Shown here: positions 43,343-52,618 of the stretch, piece after piece
Numbering within the stretch: the first letter of the stretch is position 1
Layout of the letters: each line of letters starts with the position of its first letter
DNA from: Balneola sp.
GTDB taxonomy: Bacteria > Bacteroidota > Rhodothermia > Balneolales > Balneolaceae
Reading direction: 5' to 3'
Length of the DNA stretch: 64,000 nucleotides
Assembly: GCA_017640785.1 (NCBI GenBank)
Contig: JAEPPZ010000007.1
Span: 124,001 to 188,000 of the forward strand
Made by a program: the position numbers and the translations under genes
Notes under the pieces: generated by a model
What the model saw: the letters and a program-made list of their open reading frames with translations, nothing else
Database searches by the model: none
What the model was told of the DNA's origin: nothing

Positions 43343-44917
43343 CTAATTAACAACTTCAATTACAATCTTCTTCCCGGTTACTTCTCTGAGTAGATGCGCC
43401 TTTCTTTGTGCTCCCCAAATTTCCAGTTGAGGGTCTGCCTGTACTTTTATTTTGAAAGTGATCTCTTTGTCAGTAGAGTCGATGTCTAATTCCTGAACAT
43501 TCTGATAGTGGCTCCGGTCGAGGCCGTCAGCAACTCTTAAAATACCCGAAAGCTTTTTAATCCTTTTACGGACAGCCGGCGCCAGTTTCCAGTATTCTCC
43601 ATGTCGCTTTTTAGGAGTAGACCGACGATGATACCTTGCTACATTTGCAATAACTTCAATTTCTTCTTCACGAAAGCCCTTGAGTGTTGAGTTTCTGATA
43701 ATATAAAGCGCGTGCTTATGGTGCTTTGAATGCGAAATATAGTATCCGATATCATGGAGATAGCTCGCGTATTCAAGCAATTCTTTATCCGGTGTTTCCA
43801 GTTTTAGTTCATCTTTTAACACATCAAATATTTTCAAAGCCATATTGGCGACGTGAGTTGAATGAGCTTCATGCCAGTCACATTTTCTCAGCAGTTCAAA
43901 CACACTTCTACGTCTTGGATCAGACATGGACCCCGACCAGGGCAATCCGATCATATCTTTTTTCAGGTGTCGAATGATAATGCCTTCTCTTAAAGCCTGA
44001 GTAGAAATTTTAACTTTCTTGATGCCGTATTCGCGAAGTAGATAGTTAACCAGAACCACTCCGGTGTTAATGAAATCTATACGCTTGGCATCCAATCCCT
44101 TTATTTTTTTCCGTTCGGTTCGGTTCAGTTTGATGAAATCCTTATAAAAAGAGAAAAAATCTTTGGCAGTATATTCCATTTCATTGAGGGTAACATCTAC
44201 CGGAAGCCCTTTTCGGGCGGCGATCATTGCGGCAATATTTTGCATCGTTCCGGATGAACCAATGATCATATTAGTTCTGTTTATTCGAAGAGCCTCGGCA
44301 AGTTGTGAAGTCTGTTCCTTATAATGAGCCTCCAGTTTCTCAATCTCTGCTGCTGTGATTGGATCGGATGGTTTAAAAATATCGGTCATTCTGGAAACCC
44401 CGATCTTTTTACTGGTCAGAAAATGGAATTCTTTAGCATTTCCCAGAATAAACTCAACGCTTCCGCCGCCGATATCAACCATTAAAACAGGGTTGTTACT
44501 CAATCGAACTCCATGCTGAACCGCATAACCAATCAATTCAGCTTCAACGGATCCCGGAATAGCATTTATCTTTATGTCATAACGGTCTATGCTGTCCTGA
44601 ATAAATTCCCCACCATTTTCAGATTCCCGTATAGCACTGGTAGCATACGCCAGAATCTGTTCTACGTTATGGCTGTCACAAAGAACTTTGATGTTTTTGA
44701 GCGCTTTCATGCCTCGAGAATAAGCTCCTTCAGCTAAGCGTGTACCCAATCCGCCTTTTGCAAGCTGCACCATTTCTTTAAAATCTTCGATCTTTCTGAA
44801 GCTACCGTCAGAATACAAATCTACGATAACGGCATGGAATGAGTTTGTTCCCAGATCAATTGCAGCTAATCGCTTAATAGGAACGGTGGTGTTGTTATTC
44901 TGTCCGCTTATAATCAA
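43343..44917 (-). CDS. Ppx/GppA phosphatase with HD domain
   Basis: The enzyme hydrolyses polyphosphate or pppGpp. The 524-residue protein has the actin-like ATPase fold: LAAIDLGTNSFHAVIV (phosphate 1), YATSAIRESENG, VDIGGGSVEF (phosphate 2), MIIGSSGTMQN, then an HD-type domain with HSTHVANMAL and YLHDIGYYISHSKHHKH. The extra HD domain suits Ppx of the long type. The start is TTG; a TAA closes the frame just upstream. It is followed by the divergent spacer to the TetR gene. Confidence 0.93.
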   Translation of the reverse strand: MIISGQNNNTTVPIKRLAAIDLGTNSFHAVIVDLYSDGSFRKIEDFKEMVQLAKGGLGTRLAEGAYSRGMKALKNIKVLCDSHNVEQILAYATSAIRESENGGEFIQDSIDRYDIKINAIPGSVEAELIGYAVQHGVRLSNNPVLMVDIGGGSVEFILGNAKEFHFLTSKKIGVSRMTDIFKPSDPITAAEIEKLEAHYKEQTSQLAEALRINRTNMIIGSSGTMQNIAAMIAARKGLPVDVTLNEMEYTAKDFFSFYKDFIKLNRTERKKIKGLDAKRIDFINTGVVLVNYLLREYGIKKVKISTQALREGIIIRHLKKDMIGLPWSGSMSDPRRRSVFELLRKCDWHEAHSTHVANMALKIFDVLKDELKLETPDKELLEYASYLHDIGYYISHSKHHKHALYIIRNSTLKGFREEEIEVIANVARYHRRSTPKKRHGEYWKLAPAVRKRIKKLSGILRVADGLDRSHYQNVQELDIDSTDKEITFKIKVQADPQLEIWGAQRKAHLLREVTGKKIVIEVVN

Positions 44918-45048
44918 AAATGTACCTGTGTTTTAAGTGTGCTGAATCATAACCAAAAGATGGAAGACTTGGAAGAGGAGAGTTTTTGTTTTATTGGTAA
45001 TTAAAATGGAGGTCAATGTTATGATCATTATTTCTTAACAAAACATAG

Positions 45049-45081
45049 TTGGAATTAGTTATATGTACCCGTACCTTTTTG
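45049..45081 (+). promoter_or_regulatory. candidate promoter before the TetR gene
   Basis: TTG at 45049-45051 and TACCTTTT at 45072-45079 are spaced 20 nt apart, near the Bacteroidota TTG-N19-TAnnTTTG pattern. The ATG at 45097 lies 15-20 nt further on. It overlaps GTACCCGTAC (45065-45074), a short near-palindrome that could be an operator. This is a weak assignment. Confidence 0.3.
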
Positions 45082-45096
45082 ACCTTTATTCAAAAA

Positions 45097-45822
45097 ATGA
45101 CCGATAGTCACAAAATGGGAATTTCAGAACGTAAAGAACGAGAAAAGGAGCAGAAGAGATCTCTGATGTTAGAGGCTGCTGAAGCTTTGATTCTGGAAAA
45201 GGGTTTAGACAACCTTAATATGACGGAGGTAGCTGACCGTGCAGAAGTAAGTAAAGGTTCGCTTTATCAGTATTTCGAAAGTAAAACAGATCTTGTTTTA
45301 GGTATTTGCAACAAGGCAACGGGTTTACTGACAAAAGAAATTCAGAAGGTGCTCACTCAGGACAAACCCGGAATAGAGTTGGTTCATATGATAGGGTCAA
45401 CATTTATGAGTTTTGTGACGCAGCATCCGGAGTATTTCAGGGCAATGAAATTTCATGATAACCTGAAGGAGACAAGTGACTTAGAAGACAGTACATTTCT
45501 TGATTCCTGTTCCACAAATATGCAAAGTTCTTTTACCTGTATGGTGCGCGCAATTCAGATTGGAATGCAGGATGGAAGTATAAATTCGAGCTATGACCCA
45601 AAAGAATTGGCTTTGATACTATGGGCTACTTCTCACGGAATGGTAAGTATGGCATATCAGCATCAAAATACACAACATTTCAACCTGTTAAATGAGCTTG
45701 GTATAAATCTGAAATCTCTGTTTGAGAACTTCATGAAAATGATTGGTTGTGGGATTGCCACTGAAGCTCAGAAAGGAAACTATGACTCACAGTCATTTTT
45801 TGAAACTAATGGAACAAATTAA
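45097..45822 (+). CDS. TetR-family transcriptional regulator
   Basis: A repressor-type protein of about 241 residues. The DNA-binding domain is clear: MLEAAEALILEKGLDNLNMTEV, then ADRAEVSKGSLYQYFESK and LVLGICNKATGLL; the rest is a ligand-binding helical domain. The ATG at 45097 (MTDSHKMGISERKEREK) is preferred over a TTG/ATG 48 nt upstream (45049 gives a poor N terminus). The gene precedes a TolC, adaptor and RND permease trio, so it probably represses that pump until an effector binds. The trio starts 23 nt after its stop. Confidence 0.9.
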   Translation: MTDSHKMGISERKEREKEQKRSLMLEAAEALILEKGLDNLNMTEVADRAEVSKGSLYQYFESKTDLVLGICNKATGLLTKEIQKVLTQDKPGIELVHMIGSTFMSFVTQHPEYFRAMKFHDNLKETSDLEDSTFLDSCSTNMQSSFTCMVRAIQIGMQDGSINSSYDPKELALILWATSHGMVSMAYQHQNTQHFNLLNELGINLKSLFENFMKMIGCGIATEAQKGNYDSQSFFETNGTN

Positions 45823-45845
45823 CGTAATCGGCAACTGAATTTTTA

Positions 45846-47297
45846 ATGATACTAACTAACGTAAATAGAATGGGTAACAGATTAGGGCTTCTGCTTATTT
45901 CACTAACCTTGCTTACATCAACTTTAAAAGCACAACCGGGGGATTTAAACAGGGAAATAACTTTGGAGCAAGCCATTGAAATGGCTTTGGCTAATAATCC
46001 ACAGATCAACAGAGCAATTCTTGCTATAGACGATGCCGACGAACTCTTAAATCTGGCAAGAGCTGAAGTGTATCCTGATATCACATCTTCAATAAATTAT
46101 ACCAGAAATATTGAAATACCTGTTCAGTTTCTTCCTGCTGAAATTTTTGGCGGACCAGCAGGCACATTAACACCTGTACAGTTCGGTACAGATAATAATT
46201 GGCAAGGTGGGTTTTCAGTAGCTCAAAATTTGTTCAAAGGCGAAGCAATAGTTGCATTAAAAAGTTCGGCAGTATTTAAAAAAGTCCAGGAAGAGAATTA
46301 TAGGTCAGCCAGTCAGCAAATAATTACGCAAGCAAGAATTGCTTACTATGCTGTACTTGCTGCTCAGGAACAGCTTAGACTAGCCAGCGCACAAATTGAA
46401 AGACTGGAAACAAACCTGAAAGAAAACGAAGCCAGAGCAAAAGCAGGAATTGTAGATGATTATGCAGTGCTTCAACTTAAAGTACAATTGAGTAATCAAA
46501 AACCTCAACAAATCGAAGCGAAATACGCTGTTGATGAAGCATACAGAAACTTGAACATTGTTATGGGGCTTCCGGTAAAATTTTCTTACAAGGTTAAAGG
46601 CAGCCTTAACGAATTTGATATTTTATCAGAAACGGCTTCTCAACCAGAGAATACTCACCTGAAGAATATTGACAGAATGAATCCCTACAGCTTCTCTTCA
46701 ACTACTATCGATTCAGCTTTACTAACAGAGAACAGAGGTGATATCAGAGTAGCTGAAGCAAACTTAAGATTACAAGACAAACAAATAAGAGCTGAGAAGA
46801 GCAGGTTTCTTCCAACGCTAACCGCATCTTACAATTTGCAATGGAGTGCAGCCGAGGCTGGAAGCCCTGACTTTTTTCAGGATGCTAAACGATTCCAGAC
46901 TTTAGGTGTAAATTTAAGCCTACCTCTATTCCAGGGATTTTCAAGAATGGCCAATTTGGAGAGAGCCCAAATCCAATACAAAGACATCGAAGAGCAAAAG
47001 CGAATGGCGATCCTGATGGCTCAAAATGAAGTGGCGAGTGCGAGCGAAGAATTAGATAAGATTTTTGAAACAGCATCAGCCAGAAAACAAGCACTGGAAC
47101 AAGCAAGTATCGGTTATGACAGGGCTAAGAAAAGACTTGAAAACGGATTGGGATCTCAGCTTGAACTAACAGAAGCAGAAATTCAGGTTAGGGAAGCCGA
47201 AGTAAACTATGCGATCATGGTATTTAATTATCTAACAGCAAAAGCAAATTATGACCTGGCAACCGGAATGGTGCCATTTGTAGACACAACTAACTAA
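45846..47297 (+). CDS. TolC-family outer-membrane efflux protein
   Basis: This is the outer-membrane channel of the RND system. The 483-residue protein has a signal peptide (LGLLLISLTLLTSTLKAQ) and the repeated TolC helices (EQAIEMALANNPQINRAILA, then ITQARIAYYAVLAAQEQLRL, and KRLENGLGSQLELTEAEIQ). The first half and second half mirror each other, as in TolC. ATG at 45846 is used; an ATG at 45870 gives a better signal peptide start and is possible. It is followed by the adaptor gene with 30 nt between them. Confidence 0.92.
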   Translation: MILTNVNRMGNRLGLLLISLTLLTSTLKAQPGDLNREITLEQAIEMALANNPQINRAILAIDDADELLNLARAEVYPDITSSINYTRNIEIPVQFLPAEIFGGPAGTLTPVQFGTDNNWQGGFSVAQNLFKGEAIVALKSSAVFKKVQEENYRSASQQIITQARIAYYAVLAAQEQLRLASAQIERLETNLKENEARAKAGIVDDYAVLQLKVQLSNQKPQQIEAKYAVDEAYRNLNIVMGLPVKFSYKVKGSLNEFDILSETASQPENTHLKNIDRMNPYSFSSTTIDSALLTENRGDIRVAEANLRLQDKQIRAEKSRFLPTLTASYNLQWSAAEAGSPDFFQDAKRFQTLGVNLSLPLFQGFSRMANLERAQIQYKDIEEQKRMAILMAQNEVASASEELDKIFETASARKQALEQASIGYDRAKKRLENGLGSQLELTEAEIQVREAEVNYAIMVFNYLTAKANYDLATGMVPFVDTTN

Positions 47298-47327
47298 CGA
47301 AATTATTCAACTATATAAATTTAAGAA

Positions 47328-48401
47328 ATGAAAGTTCAAAACTATTTAATCATACTAATAACGGGTACGGTACTTCTGGCTTGTGGTGGAGAATCTCAAG
47401 AGTCGGAAACTCAGGAAGAGCTCGTAAAAACAGTAAATATTACTACTAAAACCGTAGCTCCAAGTACCTTTGCAAGTTATGTGAGAGTGGTAGGAAATGT
47501 GGAAACTTCAAATGATATCATGATCTCTGCAGAAGTTAACGGAAGAGTAATTGACTACAAAGTAGTAGAAGGCGCTCAGGTTAAAAAAGGGCAGACCATC
47601 GTAAAAATTGATGATTCAAAACTAAAGCAGGAAAAAGCACGGTTAGAAGCAATGACTTCCCAAACCAAAGAGCAATACGAGCGTCTCAAAAAAGTGTATG
47701 AAGAAGATGGAATCGGATCTGAATTAGATTACCTGAATGCGAAATATGCTTATGAGCAAAGTAACTCGGCATTGGAATCAATTAAAATCGATCTTGAAAA
47801 TACAAGTATCAAAGCGCCATTCAACGGAGAAGTTGAAGCAATTATGGTGGAAGAAGGTGAAATGGTTAGCCCGGGAATGCAGGTTGTTCGTTTGATCGGT
47901 TCTGATGCTTATAAAATAGTAGCCGGCGTTCCTGCACGGTATTCAGATGCAGTTCAGATCGGTGATAAGGTAGATGTTTGGTTTGATACTCAGGTAAAGG
48001 ATACGCTTAACTCCGCTATCAATTATGTTGGAGGCAGTATCAATCCCCAAAACAGAACATTCAGGATTGAGACCAGACTTCCAAAGAACAAAACATATAA
48101 AGTAGACATGATTGCTAACATGAGATTAAAAACAGTTGAGCAAAGTAATGTTTTAGTGATCAGTGAAGAGTTTGTGTATTCAAAAGACAACCGCTATGTG
48201 GTGTATGTACTTTCTGAAAATGAAGAAGGAAAGGCTGTGGCAAATGAAAGAGAAGTGAAGTTGGGCCTGTCATACCAAACAAATGTGATCATAGAAGAAG
48301 GACTTGCTGAAGGTGATAAACTGATCACATTAGGTTCTGCTTTTCTTGATGATGGCATGCGTGTGACAGTGAAAGACGATAAAAAATTAGCAGCTAATTA
48401 A
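47328..48401 (+). CDS. RND efflux periplasmic adaptor lipoprotein
   Basis: The membrane fusion protein joins the TolC channel to the RND permease. The 357-residue protein has a lipobox LLACGG (Cys19), a lipoyl/hairpin region with MISAEVNGRVIDYKVVEGAQ and NTSIKAPFNGEVEAIMVEEG, an alpha-hairpin (about 90-140) and a beta-barrel/MP domain with FVYSKDNRYVVYVLSE. This is HlyD/AcrA-like. It lies 19 nt before the permease gene and 30 nt after the TolC-like gene. Confidence 0.93.
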   Translation: MKVQNYLIILITGTVLLACGGESQESETQEELVKTVNITTKTVAPSTFASYVRVVGNVETSNDIMISAEVNGRVIDYKVVEGAQVKKGQTIVKIDDSKLKQEKARLEAMTSQTKEQYERLKKVYEEDGIGSELDYLNAKYAYEQSNSALESIKIDLENTSIKAPFNGEVEAIMVEEGEMVSPGMQVVRLIGSDAYKIVAGVPARYSDAVQIGDKVDVWFDTQVKDTLNSAINYVGGSINPQNRTFRIETRLPKNKTYKVDMIANMRLKTVEQSNVLVISEEFVYSKDNRYVVYVLSENEEGKAVANEREVKLGLSYQTNVIIEEGLAEGDKLITLGSAFLDDGMRVTVKDDKKLAAN

Positions 48402-48419
48402 TTTAACTCGGAAACTATT

Positions 48420-51400
48420 ATGAGTACCGAACAAAATAACAACGGGGCATCAACTAACGGGGCTTCTTTGCCTGAAGAAGGAAAGCGTAAAGAATTTGGG
48501 CTGTCGACGTTCTCGATAAACAACAGAATTAGCGTGCTGGTATTGTTGGTCCTGATTGCCATCATGGGGATTGTGTCATATCTGACCATTCCTAAAGAAA
48601 GCTTCCCAAGTATAAACATCCCGAATATATTTGTGGTTACAGTTTATCCAGGAGTTTCGCCAGAGGATATGGAGAGTCTGGTTACCAGAAAGCTTGAAGA
48701 TGAGCTGAGCAATATCTCTGATATTAAAAATATGACCTCATCATCTGCCGAGGGCTATTCGAATATCAATTTGGAATTTGAACCAAGTGTAGATATTGAA
48801 GATGCTCTCCAGAAAGTGCGGGAAAAAGTAGATCTGGCAAAGCCGGAGCTTCCCGAAGATGCGGAAGAGCCAACCGTTCAGGAAATCAACTTGTCAGAAT
48901 TTCCGATCATGAACGTGAATCTTTCCGGAGAATATGACGAAGTCATTCTTAAGGAAATAGCGGAAGATCTTCAGGATAAAATTGAAGCAATTCCTTCTGT
49001 TCTAGGTGTTGATCTGACCGGTGGAACAGAGCGCGAAGTTCAGGTGGACGTAGATCTTGCCAAAATGAAATACTACAATATTGCTTTTGGTGATATTATT
49101 CAGGCAATATCGAATGAAAACGTAACTATTCCTGGTGGAGATATATCAGTAGGTACCAAAAAGTTCTTACTTCGCATACCGGGACAATATGAAGACACTA
49201 AGCTACTCGAAGACATTGTAATTAAAGGCGAAAATCGTAGCCCGATATATGTTCGTGATGTTGCAAAAGTAACATTCGGTTTCAAAGAAAGAGCTACGTA
49301 TTCTGAACTGGATGATGCACCCGTAATTACGCTGGGTATCAAAAAACGTACCGGAGAAAACATCCTTGATACCGGTAATGAAGTAAAAGCGATCCTGGAC
49401 GAGGCAATTCCAACCCTTCCACCAACTACACGTTATGCGATCACAAACGATCAAAGTGTAGATGTAATTAATATGGTTACAAATCTGGAAAATAATATTA
49501 TATCCGGATTGATTCTGGTTGTTGGTGTATTATTGTTCTTCCTTGGAGTAAGAAACTCTTCATTTGTTGGGATTTCCATTCCAATGTCCATGTTTCTTTC
49601 TTTCATCATTTTATCTGCATTGGGAATAACTATGAACATGATCGTTCTGTTCTCCTTAATTCTATCTCTAGGAATGCTGGTGGATAATGCCATTGTAGTT
49701 GTAGAGAACATTTATCGATATCTGGAAGAAGGATATGAACGATTTGAAGCTGCCAAGAAAGGAACCGGTGAAGTTGCAGTTCCGATAATAGCGGGTACTT
49801 TTACAACGATTGCTGCTTTTGCTCCAATGATCTTCTGGCCGGGAATTGTAGGTCAGTTTATGAGTTATTTACCAAAGACTTTGATCATAACACTGGCAAG
49901 TTCACTCTTTGTTGGATTGGTGATCAATCCCGTTATCTGCGCATTATTTATGACAGTTGAAGGTCAGGAAGCAGAAGCTAAATTAACTCCGAAAGGTAAA
50001 AAGATCCTGTACGGAGTAATAGGATTTATCTTACTTCTTTTCTTGGCATCGAGTTTTATTACATGGACAATGCTGATTATTCTTGGTGTAATTTTCTGGG
50101 CTGTTAATAAGTATGCATTAGAACCGGTAGGAAGATGGTGGCAACGGGACGGGCTCAATAAAGTGATAGCTAAATATGAAAATACATTGGTCTGGTCGTT
50201 AAATCACCGACTAGCCGTTGTTGGAATTTCTGCAGTAGTTTTGGCTCTGAGCATTGTTGTATTACGAGCATTCAACCCTGGAACGGAATTTTTTCCGGAA
50301 GACATTCCCCCACGTGATGTGTATGTACAGGTAGAAACCCCGATCGGTTCTGATGTGGAATACACAAAAACTATTATTGAGGAAGTACAGGAGCGTGTGA
50401 AAAACCTTCCAAATCTGGTTGATGTAAACAGTGTCTTGGCTACATCAGGAGCAAGCATTACAGCAGACCCGGGTTCCGGTGGTGGAGGGAATACTCCAAA
50501 TAAAGGAACGGTTGCTCTGAACTTTGTAGATTTCCAGGAACGTGAAGGTGATGTATTTGAAGCGATGGAATTCTTGAGAAATCACATGAGCGATAATATT
50601 GTAGGAGCAAAAGTAACGGTAGAGCAACCGCCAAACGGACCTCCGACAGGAAAGCCGGTAAATCTTGAAATTTCCGGATCTGATATGGATCAGTTAAGCA
50701 TACTTTCAGGAGAAATTCTGTCTATTCTTGAAGAAGATTCTGTGTTCGCTAAAATGGATGGATTGGAATCAAATCTACCGGAAGCAAGACCGGAAATTAG
50801 AGTAGATGTGGATCGTGAAAAAGCGGCGCTTTATGAACTTTCAACCAACGTGATCGGGATGACCATTCGTCAGGCGATCAATGGTGTGGAAGCTTCCAAA
50901 TTCCGCGATGGAAAAGAAGAATACGATATCATTGTTCGGTTAAATGATGAGTATCGTGACGACTTGAGTACATTAGGTGATCTGACCATTCCGCATGAAG
51001 GAAACCAAATTCCATTGTCAGAAGTGGCTACCTGGGAAGTAAAAGACGGACTTGGTGGCATTAATCATAAAGACTCAGAACGAGTGATCACAATCAGTGC
51101 TGATGTTCGTTCCGGATATCAGGCAAATGCAGTGTTGGCTGAAGTTCAGGGAGTCCTTTCAAATTATCTGGACGACATGCCTTCCGGATATGATTACAGC
51201 TGGACAGGACAGCAACAAGAACAGGACGAATCGTTCGAGTTTTTGGGAATTGCATTCCTGATCGCAGTATTTCTGATCGCGTTTATTCTGGTTTCTCAGT
51301 TCAATTCGATAGCAAAGCCGATCATTATTTTAAGTTCAGTAGTAATGTCTATGGCAGGTGTATTCTACGGATTGGTAACTTTCCAGATGGCTTTCGGATT

Positions 51401-51911
51401 GATGGCTTTCTTAGGGATCATTTCACTGGCAGGTATTGTAGTAAACAACGCTATTGTATTGATCGATTACGTAGATATTCTCAGAAGTCGTGATGGATTG
51501 AGTTTACGAGATGCCTTGGTTCAAGGTGGAAAAGTGCGTTTTCGTCCGGTAATTCTTACTGCAATTACAACCACACTTGGTTTAGTACCATTAGCAATCG
51601 GATTCAATATTGATTTCATTGTTTTGGTAAATACTCCGATCGAGTTTTTTGGAAACTTAGGCTCATATGTTTACATGGGTGGTGAACAAGCAACTTGGTG
51701 GGGACCGATGGCAATAGCAGTAATTGTAGGTTTATTATTTGCTACGGCACTTACATTGATCCTGGTTCCTGTACTTTACAGCTTAATTGAAAGAAGTCGC
51801 CGAGGCTTAAACAAAGTTATGTTTGGAAAAGAAGAGCCGGGCATCATCAAAGACCAAAGCGACTTGAACGGAAACGGCACAAGCCAAAAACCAGAACCGG
51901 TCACTGCTTAG
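48420..51911 (+). CDS. RND-type multidrug/solute efflux permease
   Basis: This proton-driven inner-membrane pump has 1163 residues (longer than AcrB). It shows the two large periplasmic loops, the transmembrane motif LGMLVDNAIVVVENIYRY and a second-half match VVNNAIVLIDYVDILRSR. The proton-relay pair reads DN rather than DD. Between TM6 and TM7 there is an extra hydrophobic pair (ILYGVIGFILLLFLASSFI and WTMLIILGVIFWAVNKYAL), which gives it more helices than the standard 12. Substrate is unknown. A terminator follows at 51941. The upstream TetR gene is a likely regulator. Confidence 0.93.
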   Translation: MSTEQNNNGASTNGASLPEEGKRKEFGLSTFSINNRISVLVLLVLIAIMGIVSYLTIPKESFPSINIPNIFVVTVYPGVSPEDMESLVTRKLEDELSNISDIKNMTSSSAEGYSNINLEFEPSVDIEDALQKVREKVDLAKPELPEDAEEPTVQEINLSEFPIMNVNLSGEYDEVILKEIAEDLQDKIEAIPSVLGVDLTGGTEREVQVDVDLAKMKYYNIAFGDIIQAISNENVTIPGGDISVGTKKFLLRIPGQYEDTKLLEDIVIKGENRSPIYVRDVAKVTFGFKERATYSELDDAPVITLGIKKRTGENILDTGNEVKAILDEAIPTLPPTTRYAITNDQSVDVINMVTNLENNIISGLILVVGVLLFFLGVRNSSFVGISIPMSMFLSFIILSALGITMNMIVLFSLILSLGMLVDNAIVVVENIYRYLEEGYERFEAAKKGTGEVAVPIIAGTFTTIAAFAPMIFWPGIVGQFMSYLPKTLIITLASSLFVGLVINPVICALFMTVEGQEAEAKLTPKGKKILYGVIGFILLLFLASSFITWTMLIILGVIFWAVNKYALEPVGRWWQRDGLNKVIAKYENTLVWSLNHRLAVVGISAVVLALSIVVLRAFNPGTEFFPEDIPPRDVYVQVETPIGSDVEYTKTIIEEVQERVKNLPNLVDVNSVLATSGASITADPGSGGGGNTPNKGTVALNFVDFQEREGDVFEAMEFLRNHMSDNIVGAKVTVEQPPNGPPTGKPVNLEISGSDMDQLSILSGEILSILEEDSVFAKMDGLESNLPEARPEIRVDVDREKAALYELSTNVIGMTIRQAINGVEASKFRDGKEEYDIIVRLNDEYRDDLSTLGDLTIPHEGNQIPLSEVATWEVKDGLGGINHKDSERVITISADVRSGYQANAVLAEVQGVLSNYLDDMPSGYDYSWTGQQQEQDESFEFLGIAFLIAVFLIAFILVSQFNSIAKPIIILSSVVMSMAGVFYGLVTFQMAFGLMAFLGIISLAGIVVNNAIVLIDYVDILRSRDGLSLRDALVQGGKVRFRPVILTAITTTLGLVPLAIGFNIDFIVLVNTPIEFFGNLGSYVYMGGEQATWWGPMAIAVIVGLLFATALTLILVPVLYSLIERSRRGLNKVMFGKEEPGIIKDQSDLNGNGTSQKPEPVTA

Positions 51912-51940
51912 CTGAATAAAACACAGCATTAAAGATTTAA

Positions 51941-51976
51941 AAGCCCGATTCTGTTTTCCAGAGTTGGGCTTTTTTG
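51941..51976 (+). terminator. intrinsic terminator after the RND operon
   Basis: AAGCCCGA (51941-51948) pairs with TTGGGCTT (51964-51971) across a 15-nt loop, with one G-T pair, and ends in TTTTTTG. It ends the tetR/RND transcript. The ATG of the next small frame is only 2 nt past the T-tract, so that gene probably starts later or is leaderless. Confidence 0.75.
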
Positions 51977-52013
51977 TATGTTGCTGAAATCCAAAAAAGC
52001 TAACCACAACATT

Positions 52014-52367
52014 ATGTTTCTTCTCAAAAGAGATGGCTTTATATATCTTCTGAATGCAGCAGTATTCGTTTTTATTTTCAGATCAGATATTAAATTTTAT
52101 AATGGATGGTTAATAGCGATTACAATACTATTAATAATTTCGGCAGTACTATTCAAGCAGCGCTACTCAAATAGAAATACATTTACATTAGGATCCAGGC
52201 GGAATAACTCGTGGGGTATTATACTCTCATTTTTATTCCTATTTAATCTGGTTCTTTTGTGGGAGGAGTTTGTTTTAATGGAAATTGTATATGTGATCGT
52301 ATTTTCCTTAGTACAGATATTCGAAACTAGAATAAAAGAGGAAAATTCTCCCCTTGAGGGGAGATGA
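52014..52367 (+). CDS. small hypothetical membrane protein
   Basis: This is a short protein of about 117 residues with three probable membrane segments (FIYLLNAAVFVFIFRSDI, GWLIAITILLIISAVLF, WGIILSFLFLFNLVLLW) and a fourth near the C terminus (VYVIVFSLVQIFE). No family was recognised. An earlier in-frame ATG at 51978 directly abuts the terminator, so the ATG at 52014 is preferred. The last codons run into a GGGGAG repeat, so the end may have been altered by a repeat. Confidence that it is expressed is moderate. Confidence 0.45.
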   Translation: MFLLKRDGFIYLLNAAVFVFIFRSDIKFYNGWLIAITILLIISAVLFKQRYSNRNTFTLGSRRNNSWGIILSFLFLFNLVLLWEEFVLMEIVYVIVFSLVQIFETRIKEENSPLEGR

Positions 52368-52444
52368 TTATCCAAACAGTTACTTTGGATAATCCGAGGG
52401 GTGTAAGTGAAGTTTGGGAACGTGTAAACTTCACTAACACCCTC
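52346..52444. repeat. cluster of hairpins downstream of the small membrane protein
   Basis: Three palindromes lie end to end: CTCCCCTTGAGGGGAG near 52348-52363; GATTATCCAAA (52366-52376) with TTTGGATAATC (52384-52394), a perfect 11-bp stem; and AGTGAAGTTT (52406-52415) with AAACTTCACT (52426-52435), extended on the outside by GAGGGGTGT and ACACCCTC. The region separates two convergent gene ends and may end transcription from both sides or be a dispersed repeat. Confidence 0.65.
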
Positions 52445-52487
52445 CGCTTTTTCGGCAAGCTTAAGCAATAGAATTGAAACAAAATCC

Positions 52488-52601
52488 GTCATCCTGAACT
52501 CGTTTCAGGATCTTATGAATATGCTTTGCTCTTTATAGTAGGCTTAAACTGTATTAAGATTCATAATCTCCACAAAGATCCCGAAATAAATTCGGGATGA
52601 C
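52488..52601. repeat. compound palindrome of the TCATCCTGAA / TTCGGGATGAC type
   Basis: GTCATCCTGAA (52488-52498) pairs with TTCGGGATGAC (52591-52601), one G-T and otherwise complementary. Inside each arm is its own hairpin (CCTGAA-CTCG-TTTCAGG and CCCGAA-ATAAA-TTCGGG), and GATCTTATGAAT pairs with the later ATTCATAATC. This is a well-ordered REP/BIME-like unit. It sits between convergent genes and near the LytTR gene end. Confidence 0.75.
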
Positions 52602-52618
52602 CTAGCTTTATAAAACCA

